64,000 bases of DNA from Bacteroidota bacterium (GCA_020161395.1 JAIUOE010000002.1:186001-250000), one strand, 5' to 3'; positions 8,957 to 18,581 are shown, counted from the first letter of the stretch. Translations and numbers: made by a program. Notes: a model not told the origin generated them from the sequence alone.

Positions 8957-9585
8957 TCCCGGGGGGCTCCTGTACAATATTTTTTAAGCGCGATAATATC
9001 TGTCGTTTCTTTTAATAAATTCAGTAAAAAATTGTGAGTTTTCTCGTTGTCATGAAAAACCACAATAGAGTCCTGCTTCAAATATTTGTTAATTATTTCA
9101 CCGGAAAAATCCGGATCGCCTTCATAGTCCCCGCTCAGAAGGTCCCACATGACACACTTTTGACCGGAATTATTTATGTATCTCAGCACACGGGGATCGA
9201 ATGCTCCATACGGGGGTCTGAAATATTCAATTTCAACTCCTGAAAGGTCTTCCAAAATTTTTTTCGATTCAACCACTTCCCTGTTCAATACGGAAAATGG
9301 AGCAAAACGCAACTTCCGGTGTGTAAGCGTATGGTTGCCGATCAAATGCCCTCTTCTTACTGTCTCCCGGACAACCGATTCATTTTTCACAGCCTCATCA
9401 ACGCGCAGGAAAAACAGGGCTTTTATTGACAGGGCATCGAGTTTATCCAGCAATGAATGCGTAAAGTCCGTGGGTCCGTCATCAAAACTTATCAAGACCC
9501 CGTTACCGGTCGTTTTCCAAATAATTTCAGGGAAAATTCTCCTTAATCCTGTCGGAGGAACATACCAAAACTTTGGGCGTTTCAT
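8944..9585 (-). CDS. Polysaccharide deacetylase (NodB homology, CE4)
   Basis: 213 residues, nearly all NodB domain. Motif 1 is SFDDGPTD (Asp35 base, Asp36 metal), motif 2 is HTLTH (His85, His89), motif 3 is RPPYGAFDP (Arg123), motif 4 is around WDLLSGD, and motif 5 is VVFHDN (His178). All catalytic residues are present. No signal peptide is visible, so it may act on a lipid-linked sugar at the inner face. It overlaps the upstream GT2 gene by ATGA (9582-9585). With two GT2 enzymes beside it, removal of an N-acetyl group from a growing glycolipid or polymer is likely. Confidence 0.88.
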   Translation of the reverse strand: MKRPKFWYVPPTGLRRIFPEIIWKTTGNGVLISFDDGPTDFTHSLLDKLDALSIKALFFLRVDEAVKNESVVRETVRRGHLIGNHTLTHRKLRFAPFSVLNREVVESKKILEDLSGVEIEYFRPPYGAFDPRVLRYINNSGQKCVMWDLLSGDYEGDPDFSGEIINKYLKQDSIVVFHDNEKTHNFLLNLLKETTDIIALKKYCTGAPRECLN

Positions 9586-10700
9586 CTTTTATACTCCCTG
9601 CCCTTCCATTTGAATCCCCCAAATGCACCTGAAATTGCAGCAAAAAGGATATACGGAATTTGCACAAGCTCAGCCTTTATCAAAAAACCGGGGCTAACTT
9701 TCGGAAACAATATCCCCTCCCCCTCTTTTAATATTCTGTATTCTGCTACTGATTTCAAGAGCAGTGAGCCCAGAAAATAGACCGCAAAAGGCGCTCCAAA
9801 AGGAACCATTAAAGGCAATGCGACCATAAGCGAAAGATAGAAGAAGAAAATTATCATCAGTTGAGCGACAAGCGCAAAATCTTCGTAAAAAAGACTTTTA
9901 CTCGCCCATCTGCTCCTCTGATCCGCAAAACTTTTTATATCATTCCCCGGTTTGGTCTCAACTGCTGATTCTTTTTCAAGAACAAACCTGACACCATAAC
10001 CGAGTCTGTGGATTGCACGCATCAAAAATTCATCATCCCCCGATGCGAACCGGATGTTATCGCGGAAACCATCCACTTTGAAAAACAAATTTTTCCTGAA
10101 AGCCATACTGGCAGCGCTGCAAATAACAGGGTTCCCAGCACCTGCAAGTCCCGCACCTGCGAGCCATAAACCACCAAACTCCAGCGCCTGAAATCTATCA
10201 AAAAAACTGCTCCCTGTCCTGTATCTCACGGTGCCCGCAACAAACCCCGTTTTTTCATCGAATCCTGATACCAATGATCTGACCCAGCCACGATTCAAAT
10301 GACAATCAGCATCAGTAATTAAAATCAGTTCACCATTCGCCCGGGATACCCCCAGTTCAATCGCCTTCTTCTTCCCTTCAACTCCCGCTTTTTGATCAAT
10401 AAATTTTATTCGGGAATATTCGGCTGCGATTTCTTTTACCTGAATCCAGTCATCATCGGAGTGGTCGTTCACTAAAATTACTTCAAATTCAATATCTTCA
10501 ATATCCAACGCCAGAATATCTTTCATCAACCCGGGTAAATTTTCTGTCTCATTTCGAAAAGGAATTATCACTGTTACAGATTTACTGCCGGATGAAAATC
10601 CGGTTGGTCTTTTAATCTTCGATATTCCCCTCTTGATTCTTCCCAGGAAAAAAAGATAAAATAAAAGTGTAAAAATGAAAAAGGCGAGCAGGGGTTCCAA
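9582..10700 (-). CDS. Family 2 glycosyltransferase, membrane anchored
   Basis: 372 residues. N-terminal membrane segment (LLAFFIFTLLFYLFFL), then the GT2 core: VIIPFRNE, VILVNDHSDDD, the TDADC metal motif, GDDEFL, and QRSRW (QxxRW). Three C-terminal membrane segments follow. It resembles its downstream partner at 7865-8956 in layout but not closely in sequence, so the two probably add different sugars. The start is TTG at 10700, six bases after the flippase-like gene's stop, and its end overlaps the deacetylase gene by ATGA. Confidence 0.82.
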   Translation of the reverse strand: MEPLLAFFIFTLLFYLFFLGRIKRGISKIKRPTGFSSGSKSVTVIIPFRNETENLPGLMKDILALDIEDIEFEVILVNDHSDDDWIQVKEIAAEYSRIKFIDQKAGVEGKKKAIELGVSRANGELILITDADCHLNRGWVRSLVSGFDEKTGFVAGTVRYRTGSSFFDRFQALEFGGLWLAGAGLAGAGNPVICSAASMAFRKNLFFKVDGFRDNIRFASGDDEFLMRAIHRLGYGVRFVLEKESAVETKPGNDIKSFADQRSRWASKSLFYEDFALVAQLMIIFFFYLSLMVALPLMVPFGAPFAVYFLGSLLLKSVAEYRILKEGEGILFPKVSPGFLIKAELVQIPYILFAAISGAFGGFKWKGREYKR

Positions 10701-10706
10701 GCCCGG

Positions 10707-11651
10707 TTATTTCTTTTTTCTGAAGATGAAGATGGCTCCCGGTATCGACGGAATCAAAACATTTATCGTGTAAAGCATGAGTGCAGCGTTAAAACAGGCA
10801 CCCGCTGATACCCCAAACTGTCCGATAAAAAAGACCGCAGCACTCTCTCTTATCCCAATTTCCCCGAAAGTCACCCCAGGTATTATGCTCTTGGTGAAAA
10901 AAACCAGTGCAATACCCATTACGGCTCCCGAAACTTCCTCGATGGATGAATAGGAAAGCAAGAGGAGAAAAAACTGAGTCGAGAACACAAAATAATTACC
11001 AACAGAGAATGCAAAATTCTTTGCAAATGTCCCCCTGTGAAACAGACCTATCGATCTGAAATTCAGGAAATATTTCTCCACAAGTTTGAATTTACTGATT
11101 TGATCTCCAACGAATCCCCGCCAAAATTCGGGCGACAGCATCAAATAGAGAAGCATTAAATAGACCCCTGTTAGCAGAAACAGGAGAGAAACGGTGAGAT
11201 TGATATCGACGGAATAAACCCGGTTCAAAAAGATGATAGCAGCAAATGACCCCCCTATCAGAATAACAAGCAGCGAGTTTAGTTTGTCAATCGCTGCGCC
11301 TGCAGTCACTTCGGAAAGTCTTACTTCCTTTAAAGGAAATGCCCTCCCCGGATATTCACCTAGTCTGCCGGGAGTCAGCAATCCCGTACTGATACCTGTA
11401 AGAATCGAGATAAAAACATCACTCTTCTTTTGCGGTTTGTATGAGAAGTCGCAGATTAATTGCCATTTCTTAAATTGCAGATAAAAGTTGAGCGGGACCA
11501 AAGAAACAGCAATTATAAACGGCAGAGATGATTCTATACTCAGAAAAGTGGCAAGTGAGATGTCGCTGAAGCGGGCATTCAGGTAGTAAATCAAGCACGC
11601 AGTAATAAGAAGTTTCACACCGAGGAGAAGTCTGAATTTCCAGGCATCCAT
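10707..11651 (-). CDS. LPG synthase TM-domain (UPF0104/AglD-type) membrane protein
   Basis: 314 residues from the ATG at 11651; a TTG at 11678 would add nine residues. It has about eight hydrophobic segments, with the family's GLLTPGRLGEYPGR block and TFGEIGIRESA near the C-terminus. Members act as flippase-like partners of glycosyltransferases or as the membrane half of lysyl-phosphatidylglycerol synthases; here the soluble lysyltransferase half is absent. Being first in the GT2-deacetylase-GT2 run supports a role in moving or accepting the glycolipid. Confidence 0.75.
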   Translation of the reverse strand: MDAWKFRLLLGVKLLITACLIYYLNARFSDISLATFLSIESSLPFIIAVSLVPLNFYLQFKKWQLICDFSYKPQKKSDVFISILTGISTGLLTPGRLGEYPGRAFPLKEVRLSEVTAGAAIDKLNSLLVILIGGSFAAIIFLNRVYSVDINLTVSLLFLLTGVYLMLLYLMLSPEFWRGFVGDQISKFKLVEKYFLNFRSIGLFHRGTFAKNFAFSVGNYFVFSTQFFLLLLSYSSIEEVSGAVMGIALVFFTKSIIPGVTFGEIGIRESAAVFFIGQFGVSAGACFNAALMLYTINVLIPSIPGAIFIFRKKK

Positions 11652-11693
11652 ATTTTTAAAGGAGACTGACCTTATCAAACAGCGGATTCCTTA

Positions 11694-12662
11694 TTAAACT
11701 TCTATTGTAAATTTACCCTGCTTCATAATCAGTTCTCCATCAAGGTAAACATCAGGATCTTTTACTACGCCGTCGAGGTGGAGTGGTACCTTTACTTTAC
11801 CGCCAAAACCCATATTGTCACCAACAGCTATGTGGATCGTCCCCATCACCTTCTCATCTTCAAGAATAAGACCCGAAAGCTGTGCTGAATCATTGGTGCC
11901 TATACCAAATTCTGCAATATTATAGGCGTCTCCGCCGACCTTCGCAAGTATCCCGGAGAGCTGTTTTGCATTCTCCCCACCTTCAACCGAGGTAACAAAT
12001 CCACCTTTAACGGTCAGCTTTATATCCATTTCCTGCATGAGTCCGACTCCCGCAAACGAACCATCGACTATGAATACTCCCTCGGCAGTCCCCTCAACGG
12101 GGGCAAGGAATGTCTCCCCGGTTGGCAGATTGCCGCTTTCTCCTCTTGCATGAAAGAGACCCTTCGATGCGTAAGCATCCCGTCCATCAATCGAGAATGA
12201 GATATCAGTTCCCTTTGCAGAAGTAACTCTGACATGCTTTCCTATATCGAGAACAGCTTTAAGATTCAACGATCTTTCAGCAATTCTGCTATAATCAGCA
12301 TTCAATCCCCTGATCATCACATCTTTTGTAATTCCGGGAAATGTCGCCACTCTGGCACCGGTTGCGGATGCATCGCGTCTGGCTTGAGTATGTGTAAGTG
12401 ATCTGAGAGTGGGACATAAAACAACATCGAACTGTTTCATTAAATTAGCAATGGCTGGAGGTGGCTCCTGTCCATTTACTTCGAGGGGTTGCATTTCGGA
12501 ATAGACAGCCTTGTGTCCAAGTCGAATGGCTGAAAGATAAAGTTCGTACCCGATCTCATGTTTTTCTGTATCGGAAACAACGAGCACGGTCTCCCCCGCC
12601 TTTGCACCCATGCAGTCTCTTATTGCAATATCACAAGCTTTTTGTAATTCGGTCATAATCAT
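11694..12662 (-). CDS. M29-like (thermophilic) metalloaminopeptidase
   Basis: 322 residues without signal peptide, so cytoplasmic. Features of leucyl/thermophilic aminopeptidase (AmpS/PepS group) are visible: NLPTGETFLAP, the AEFGIGTN block, and GTIHIAVGDN followed by PLHLDGVVKDP, whose Glu and His residues bind the two metals. It would trim N-terminal residues from peptides. The first ATG overlaps the upstream gene's TGA (ATGA, 12659-12662); a second ATG lies two codons on. It falls in the peptide-use region with PepD and the OPT transporter. Confidence 0.8.
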   Translation of the reverse strand: MIMTELQKACDIAIRDCMGAKAGETVLVVSDTEKHEIGYELYLSAIRLGHKAVYSEMQPLEVNGQEPPPAIANLMKQFDVVLCPTLRSLTHTQARRDASATGARVATFPGITKDVMIRGLNADYSRIAERSLNLKAVLDIGKHVRVTSAKGTDISFSIDGRDAYASKGLFHARGESGNLPTGETFLAPVEGTAEGVFIVDGSFAGVGLMQEMDIKLTVKGGFVTSVEGGENAKQLSGILAKVGGDAYNIAEFGIGTNDSAQLSGLILEDEKVMGTIHIAVGDNMGFGGKVKVPLHLDGVVKDPDVYLDGELIMKQGKFTIEV

Positions 12663-13420
12663 AGAGGTATTGATAAATTAAATTGGACTCCGTAAAAAAG
12701 CCCTCCTTTTTGTATTGGACTTTCCATCACCTCACTGCTGTTTTCACTTAATGTGAGTTTGTTTCCGGATTCGTCTGTCATGGTTCCTATGGAGTATTCG
12801 GCATATCCCATCTTCCCCTCCAGACTTATATTCTGTCCGATGAGGTAAAAAATGAATCCCGAAGCAAAATTGAAGCCAAACCTGTACTGGTCCGAAGTGT
12901 ATTTTATTCTTGAAACGGGATCATTAATGTCCTCCGTTTTTTTAAACAGGACTGCATTTCCATATGTGGCTTCAAGTTCAAGGATTTTCCAGCTTATGAG
13001 TTTCGATATTGGGGTTCCGAGTTCAAGACCTGCACCAAAAACTGTCTGTTTTAGTTCAAGACTGTTTTTATAAAGACTGTACTTCCCTTTTATCTGGGCT
13101 TCCTTCAGTTCAGTCATAGCCTCATAAAACACTTTCACGGTATATTCAAGCCCCGAAACCCTGTTTCTGACGAGATTCATGCCGAGGCGATATCCTTTCA
13201 GCATTCCAAAATCACCCATCGCAGAAAGGAGCGAGTCCTTCCTAGATGCATTGAATGCATTCACATATCCGTTCAACCCGGGAGACTCAAAATATTTTAC
13301 TTCATAACCGGCAAAACCACCGACAAGCCCAAGGCATCCGAATCCAAATTTATTGGTTTGCCCGAACATCATCACAGGCATAAAAAATGCAACGGCAACG
13401 AAAAACCTAATGACTGTCAT
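12659..13420 (-). CDS. Secreted barrel-like protein of unknown function
   Basis: 253 residues with a signal peptide (residues 1-20, ending MMFGQ) and about ten amphipathic strands rich in G, Y and F, ending in LSIPL. It is probably a small outer-membrane beta-barrel. I do not recognise a family. It is translationally coupled to the aminopeptidase gene and follows the MFS gene by 27 bases, most of them the heptamer repeat array. Confidence 0.55.
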   Translation of the reverse strand: MTVIRFFVAVAFFMPVMMFGQTNKFGFGCLGLVGGFAGYEVKYFESPGLNGYVNAFNASRKDSLLSAMGDFGMLKGYRLGMNLVRNRVSGLEYTVKVFYEAMTELKEAQIKGKYSLYKNSLELKQTVFGAGLELGTPISKLISWKILELEATYGNAVLFKKTEDINDPVSRIKYTSDQYRFGFNFASGFIFYLIGQNISLEGKMGYAEYSIGTMTDESGNKLTLSENSSEVMESPIQKGGLFYGVQFNLSIPL

Positions 13421-13423
13421 CCA

Positions 13424-13451
13424 AACTCATAATTCATAACTAATAACTCAT
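13424..13451. repeat. Heptamer tandem array at a stop codon (array 1)
   Basis: Four exact-period 7-bp units of the type AACTCAT, AATTCAT or AACTAAT. The MFS gene's TGA (13448-13450, minus strand) is part of the first unit, which reads ATGAGTT on the minus strand. Each unit carries a TGA or TAG, so stops recur in shifting frames. The same family is seen at 25541-25568 and 47797-47831. Confidence 0.85.
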
Positions 13452-14779
13452 ACCTTCTTCTTGTGCATCATCCCAAACTCAAGCCCGTGCCCGGTCGATC
13501 TACCTTCAGCCCATTTGAGCATGAAGGCGAAGAAAAGTCCGAAGAATCCGAGAGTTGAGAAGAAATACATACCAAGTTCGTACCCGCCGCTGGAATCATT
13601 AGCCCAGCCGATGAGGAAATTGAATCCCGCAAGACCGATATTCTGAATCATCGTCATCAGTCCATATGCAGTTCCGAGTTTTTGTTCCGGAACAATCAGT
13701 GCGACCGAGGGCCACATTACAGCAGGAATCAGTGAGAATGCCAGACCCATCATCGCCATTGGAATCCAGGGTGGCAGAGAGGTCTGCAAAAGCATCATAT
13801 AAACGGGAATAAGTATTACAGAGCCCAGCATCATCAAAAGCGATCGCTTTCCGATGAAATCTGACAGCAGTCCAAAAAGCGGGGTAAGAACCATGGAAGC
13901 AAGTATCAGGATGCTGTTATACATTCCGCCGACTTCCCTCTCGAGACCGTGGTACTCCTGGAAGAATTTGATCGCAAATGTTCTGAACGGGAAGATCCCC
14001 GAGTAAAAAGTAACGCACAGAAGCACGATAAACCAGTATGATTTGCTGAATGACAACACTTCCCTTAAAACCACCTTGTCCTGTTTAGCTTCAGGCTTCA
14101 TATGATAGTTGTTTTTAGCAAAGCTGTCAAGATACCAGTAGGCTAATGCCGTAACCACGGAGATAAATGCCATTATCACAGCGATGTAAAGTGGCAGTTC
14201 CCATGAACTGAAGTATGACTTAAAGAAAGTCGGTGAATTGTCGGCTGCAAATGAACCCAGCCTCGCGATTGTAAGATTTATTCCGAACGCAAAAGATAAC
14301 TCCTTGCCAATAAACCACTTCCCGAGTGCCGTTGTAACCGCGACAATAAGGGATTCGGCACCAAGTCCAAATATCAGTCTGCCGAGCGACATTACCACCA
14401 GTTCGTTGCTTATATCTGAATTGAAGACGGAACGGAATGCATCACCCACAAAATAGAGTGAGTCCGTCATTACCGTAACAACTGCTCCGGTAAAGCAAAG
14501 AATTGAGAAAAGGGTTATCGATTTTACCGTCCCTATTCTGTCAATTATCAAACCACCCAGCAGTACCATCAGAATATTCGGAACGCTGTAAATTCCCTGC
14601 AGCAATCCTATATCTGAATCTGTAAATTTGAGTTGTTTGGCTAACAGATCGGCAACGGGCGCTATGGAATCATAGACATAATAGTTGCCAAACATCGAGA
14701 GGGATACAAGAACGAGTACCCCCCACCTGACGGCGAAGGGTACCGGATTTGAATTGTTATCTATTGCGTGTCCTGACAT
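13448..14779 (-). CDS. Major facilitator superfamily transporter
   Basis: 443 residues with 12 hydrophobic segments split by a charged central loop (KPEAKQDK). The loop between segments 2 and 3 reads GGLIIDRIGTVKS, a degenerate MFS motif A, and a second copy is LLSDFIGKRSL. The substrate is unknown. The position between PepD (2-base gap) and an aminopeptidase fits uptake of a peptide, amino acid or metabolite, but that is inference. The gene's TGA is the first unit of a 7-bp repeat array. Confidence 0.85.
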   Translation of the reverse strand: MSGHAIDNNSNPVPFAVRWGVLVLVSLSMFGNYYVYDSIAPVADLLAKQLKFTDSDIGLLQGIYSVPNILMVLLGGLIIDRIGTVKSITLFSILCFTGAVVTVMTDSLYFVGDAFRSVFNSDISNELVVMSLGRLIFGLGAESLIVAVTTALGKWFIGKELSFAFGINLTIARLGSFAADNSPTFFKSYFSSWELPLYIAVIMAFISVVTALAYWYLDSFAKNNYHMKPEAKQDKVVLREVLSFSKSYWFIVLLCVTFYSGIFPFRTFAIKFFQEYHGLEREVGGMYNSILILASMVLTPLFGLLSDFIGKRSLLMMLGSVILIPVYMMLLQTSLPPWIPMAMMGLAFSLIPAVMWPSVALIVPEQKLGTAYGLMTMIQNIGLAGFNFLIGWANDSSGGYELGMYFFSTLGFFGLFFAFMLKWAEGRSTGHGLEFGMMHKKKV

Positions 14780-14781
14780 TC

Positions 14782-16248
14782 TTATCTTTCGGGAACAGTT
14801 TCTAATACTTTAACAAGGTGAAACCAGAATTTCTCAACGGATGAAATATTTACCTGTTCATCCGGTGAATGTGCTCCGGTGATTGTAGGACCAAAAGAGA
14901 CCATATCCATGTTTGGATACTTTTCCTTAATGATGCCACATTCGAGGCCTGCATGAATCGCCTTCACTTCAGGAACCTTTCCATACAATGAATGATACGC
15001 ATTTTTGGTAACCTGAAGAATTTCAGAGTTCACATCAGGCTTCCAGCCGGGATATCCGTCACCTGTTTCAACTTCGGCACCACCAAGTTCGAAAACTGAT
15101 GAAACCATTGTAACTGCATCCTCGATTTCTGATTCAACAGAACTTCTCTGGCTTGTACCGATTTCAATTTTGCCTTCATGCATTGTGACAGTTGCAAGAT
15201 TTGTTGAAGTTTCAACGAGACCCGGGATGTCGGCAGACATTTTGAGAACACCGTGAGGAAGTGCATAGAGCATCAGTATCAACTGATCTTCACTTACTTC
15301 ATCGAGTACTTTTTTCTTCTCTTCAATTTTTCTGATGACAACGCGAAGGTTTGGTTCAACGGAGGCGAGCTCAGCTTTGACGGTCTTTTCGAATTCGATA
15401 ACTTCCTCAAGAACCACTGTTTCATCTTCAGGATCCACTGCCAAAACTGCCGAAGCCTCTCTTGGAATGGCATTTCTCTTGCTGCCGCCCTGAACCTCAG
15501 CCACACTAACGAGATAATATTGCTGAAGTGTATTCAGTATTCTCGCAAGTATCTTGATTGCATTGCCTCTGCCTGTGTTGATATCAAGACCGGAGTGACC
15601 CCCTTTTAGCCCGGAAACCAGCACTTCATAAAATGCATAGTTTTCAGGAGCATCTTCCTGTTCAAAATAAATCGTGCCTTTTGTATCTCTTCCGCCGGAG
15701 CAGCCGATGTAGAGTTCTCCGATTTCCTCGGAATCAAGATTCAAAAGTATTTCACCTTCAAGAAGGTCAGTACCGAGATTTGTTGCTCCAGTAAGACCTG
15801 TCTCTTCATCAAGAGTAAGTAAAATTTCGAGCGGTCCATGTTCAATTGTTGTATCCACGGCAACTGCCAAAGCTGCTGCGGCACCAATTCCGTTGTCAGC
15901 ACCGAGAGTGGTTCCCTCAGCTTTTACCCAGTCACCATCAACGAATGGTCTGATGCCTTCCGTTTCAAAGTCGAAAACGACATCGCTGTTCTTTTCGCAG
16001 ACCATATCGAGATGACCCTGCAAAATAACGGTCTTTTTGTCTTCAAAACCCGGTGTTGCTGGCACTCTGATTATGATGTTGCCGGCATCATCTCTCACAT
16101 AATCGAGAGAGTTTTCTTCACAAAATTCGAGCACATACTCAACTACAGCTTCCTCTTTTTTCGAAGGACGGGGTCTTGCACACATCTCTTCAAAAATGTC
16201 CCAAAGCAGTTGCGGCTTAAGTGTTCCTAATCTGTCTCCCATATCCAT
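14782..16248 (-). CDS. pepD: Cytosolic beta-Ala-His/Xaa-His dipeptidase PepD (M20C)
   Basis: 488 residues, the normal length. Di-zinc site: ILQGHLDMV (His79, Asp81), GADNGIG (Asp118), LDEETGLTG (catalytic Glu148/149), LDSEEIGE, and the late HAGLECG and HSPDEQ blocks. PepD hydrolyses dipeptides, including carnosine-type and Xaa-His. No signal peptide, so cytoplasmic. The start is ATG at 16248, with a second ATG two codons on. Its neighbours, the PqqD-like protein and an OPT peptide transporter, make a peptide import-and-digest unit plausible. Confidence 0.92.
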   Translation of the reverse strand: MDMGDRLGTLKPQLLWDIFEEMCARPRPSKKEEAVVEYVLEFCEENSLDYVRDDAGNIIIRVPATPGFEDKKTVILQGHLDMVCEKNSDVVFDFETEGIRPFVDGDWVKAEGTTLGADNGIGAAAALAVAVDTTIEHGPLEILLTLDEETGLTGATNLGTDLLEGEILLNLDSEEIGELYIGCSGGRDTKGTIYFEQEDAPENYAFYEVLVSGLKGGHSGLDINTGRGNAIKILARILNTLQQYYLVSVAEVQGGSKRNAIPREASAVLAVDPEDETVVLEEVIEFEKTVKAELASVEPNLRVVIRKIEEKKKVLDEVSEDQLILMLYALPHGVLKMSADIPGLVETSTNLATVTMHEGKIEIGTSQRSSVESEIEDAVTMVSSVFELGGAEVETGDGYPGWKPDVNSEILQVTKNAYHSLYGKVPEVKAIHAGLECGIIKEKYPNMDMVSFGPTITGAHSPDEQVNISSVEKFWFHLVKVLETVPER

Positions 16249-16251
16249 ACC

Positions 16252-16629
16252 TCAATTTTCAAGTTCTTTAAAAGTAATGATTTTATTGTAATACATCATG
16301 GAGAAGAATTTCACCAGTCTTGCGTCAGGTTCCATTTTTTCTCCAAGTTTTTGTTTAAGCTCTTCGCCGATCTCTTTAACTTTTTTCCTTCCGTCAATCG
16401 ACTTCCAGACTTCACTCCCGGTCTCATCAAGATCGAGCCTGAAGTCAGGATCCCGTCCGTTTTTCACCATGAGATCATGCATCGGCTTCCATTTGAATCT
16501 GGGAATAAGAACAGTAATTATACCGTTCTCCCCGGTCTCAAAATTCTGTAACCTTACAGGGGTAAGCTCAAGGGCGTCTATTCCCTTGAGCTTTTTCCTG
16601 TCAGAATATTCCTTAAATATGCTCTTCAA
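16252..16629 (-). CDS. PqqD-like (RRE-fold) small protein, stand-alone
   Basis: 125 residues. The C-terminal ~65 residues (LDETGSEVWKSIDGRKKVKEI, then a helix ending FFSMMYYNKIITF) match the PqqD winged-helix pattern. The N-terminal ~55 residues are an extra basic segment. PqqD proteins bind peptide substrates for radical-SAM enzymes, but no radical-SAM gene or short precursor peptide is near. It starts with TTG at 16629, five bases after the OPT gene stop, and ends three bases before pepD. A peptide-binding or regulatory role beside the oligopeptide transporter is only a guess. Confidence 0.7.
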   Translation of the reverse strand: MKSIFKEYSDRKKLKGIDALELTPVRLQNFETGENGIITVLIPRFKWKPMHDLMVKNGRDPDFRLDLDETGSEVWKSIDGRKKVKEIGEELKQKLGEKMEPDARLVKFFSMMYYNKIITFKELEN

Positions 16630-16634
16630 ACCGT

Positions 16635-18581
16635 TTATTTCTGCTTTGAAGTTGCTACTTTATACAATCCGAATCCGAGGAGGACGAATACACCAAGAGA
16701 AATTAAATCTCCGGCACCACCAAGTCCTTCCACGAGACCGACATGTAAAACATCTATCACATTTTTGCCGGCTTCAACTTCGGTAGCAATCAAAATTGCA
16801 AGTAAAATACCTGTGAGTGAACCACCCGCGATAAGTCCTGAACTGAAAAGTGCTCCCGGTCCAATCTCGCCATCATCAGCATTTGCACCATTCTTTTTCT
16901 CGACAAACCACTTAACCAGACCGCCAAGAAATATCGGGGCTGTTGTGGAGAGTGGAAGATAGGCACCTACGGCAAAAGGAAGTGACCTCACACCTGCAAG
17001 CTCAAGAACTGCTGAAATTCCCATACCGGTCACAACGAGACCCCATGGAAGATCCTGTGAGAGAAGTCCTTTAATTACTGTCGCCATAAGTGTTGCCTGC
17101 GGGGCAGGAAGCGGATTCGATGAAACTTTTGAATCGGCACCAATTCCTATTGCATTATTGAGGATCAACATTGTTGCACCGATAACAACCGATGAAGCCA
17201 CGACGCCTATGATAAGTCCGTACTGCTGTTTAATTGGTGTTGCACCGACAATATAACCCGTTTTCAAATCCTGTGAAGTGGCACCCGCATTCGCAGCGGC
17301 TATACACACAATCGATCCGACAACAAGTGCTATCGGCTGATGTGCACTCCCCGTCCAGCCAAGTCCGACAAAAATAAGACTTGTAGCCATCAGAGTTGCA
17401 ATCGTCATACCTGAAATCGGATTCGATGATGAGCCGATGATTCCCACTATTCGGGAGGATACGGTAACAAAAAAGAAACCAAAAATCACAATCATTACAG
17501 CAGAAAGGAAGTTGGTTGGAATTGAAGGGATGATCGCCATGAAAGCAACCAAAACAACCGCACCGATAAGAACGAATACGAGCGGAAGGTCTTTTTCGGT
17601 CCTCAAGGTGCTCTTTCCGGCAGAACCGGCTTTAAAATCACCAATGGAATCTTTGAAGGCACTGACTATCGTTGGAAGTGTTTTTATCAGTGTCATGATA
17701 CCGCCAAAAGTAACAGCTCCGGCACCAATATACCTGATGTAGTTACCCCAGATTTCACGGGCACTCATGTCTCTTATCAATTTTTCCTTTACGGGAGGGA
17801 AAGCTGTCTCAAGTCCGCTTCCGATTAGTGTAATCAACGGAATAAGAACGAGCCACGAAAGTACACCACCCGCAACCATTATACCGGCAATCCTTGGCCC
17901 TATGATATACCCGACACCGAGCAATTCGGGAGATATTTCCCCCATTATTGTTCCGTTCGGAAGGGCTGATTTCTTGTCAAAGGTATATGCAGGTGCCTCT
18001 TTCCAGAGACCAAAAACTGACATCAGCACTTTATAACCAAATGAAATTCCCAAGCCATAATAAACTTTTTGTGCAAGGTTTCCCCCTTTTTCACCCGCAA
18101 CAAGCACATCCGCACAGGCTGTACCTTCAGGGTAAGGAAGAACTCCATGCTCCTTCACAATCAAAGACCGGCGAAGAGGTACCATGAACAACACTCCCAG
18201 AATACCGCCTGCAAGCGCAAGTACAAATATCTGGAAATATTCGAAGTATTCTACTCCTCCATCAAGGAACAGAAGTGCAGGAATTGTAAACACAACGCCC
18301 GCTGCAACCGACTCGCCTGCCGAGCCAATGGTCTGTACTATATTGTTCTCGAGGATGGTTGATTTACCAATCTTTTTGAATACTGCTATTGCCAATACTG
18401 CGATCGGTATTGATGCACTGACCGTTAATCCGACTTTCAGTCCAAGATATACAGTAGCAGCACCAAAAATAATTCCGAAGATAGCACCAAGTATTATCGC
18501 CTTTGGTGTAAATTCGGGCACAAAATCAGCCGCAGAGATATACGGCTTAAATGTTTTCTCATTTTGTTCGCTTTTAGCCAT
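16635..18581 (-). CDS. OPT family oligopeptide transporter
   Basis: 648 residues with about 16 hydrophobic segments. The opening (FTPKAIILGAIFGIIFGAA, then YLGLKVGLTVSASIP) and the central SNPISGMTIATL block are typical of bacterial OPT proteins, which import peptides or metal chelates by proton symport. It heads the run OPT, PqqD-like, PepD, MFS. ATG start. About 240 bases upstream separate it from the nucleotidyltransferase gene and hold no convincing gene. Confidence 0.9.
   Translation of the reverse strand: MAKSEQNEKTFKPYISAADFVPEFTPKAIILGAIFGIIFGAATVYLGLKVGLTVSASIPIAVLAIAVFKKIGKSTILENNIVQTIGSAGESVAAGVVFTIPALLFLDGGVEYFEYFQIFVLALAGGILGVLFMVPLRRSLIVKEHGVLPYPEGTACADVLVAGEKGGNLAQKVYYGLGISFGYKVLMSVFGLWKEAPAYTFDKKSALPNGTIMGEISPELLGVGYIIGPRIAGIMVAGGVLSWLVLIPLITLIGSGLETAFPPVKEKLIRDMSAREIWGNYIRYIGAGAVTFGGIMTLIKTLPTIVSAFKDSIGDFKAGSAGKSTLRTEKDLPLVFVLIGAVVLVAFMAIIPSIPTNFLSAVMIVIFGFFFVTVSSRIVGIIGSSSNPISGMTIATLMATSLIFVGLGWTGSAHQPIALVVGSIVCIAAANAGATSQDLKTGYIVGATPIKQQYGLIIGVVASSVVIGATMLILNNAIGIGADSKVSSNPLPAPQATLMATVIKGLLSQDLPWGLVVTGMGISAVLELAGVRSLPFAVGAYLPLSTTAPIFLGGLVKWFVEKKNGANADDGEIGPGALFSSGLIAGGSLTGILLAILIATEVEAGKNVIDVLHVGLVEGLGGAGDLISLGVFVLLGFGLYKVATSKQK

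Noticed and set aside
16252-16629. RiPP biosynthesis cluster around the PqqD-like gene
   Set aside because: No radical-SAM or YcaO enzyme or precursor peptide is nearby.
16298-16786. Plus-strand open frame of 162 codons
   Set aside because: Spans two well-supported minus-strand genes (PqqD-like and OPT); its composition is that of an antisense shadow.
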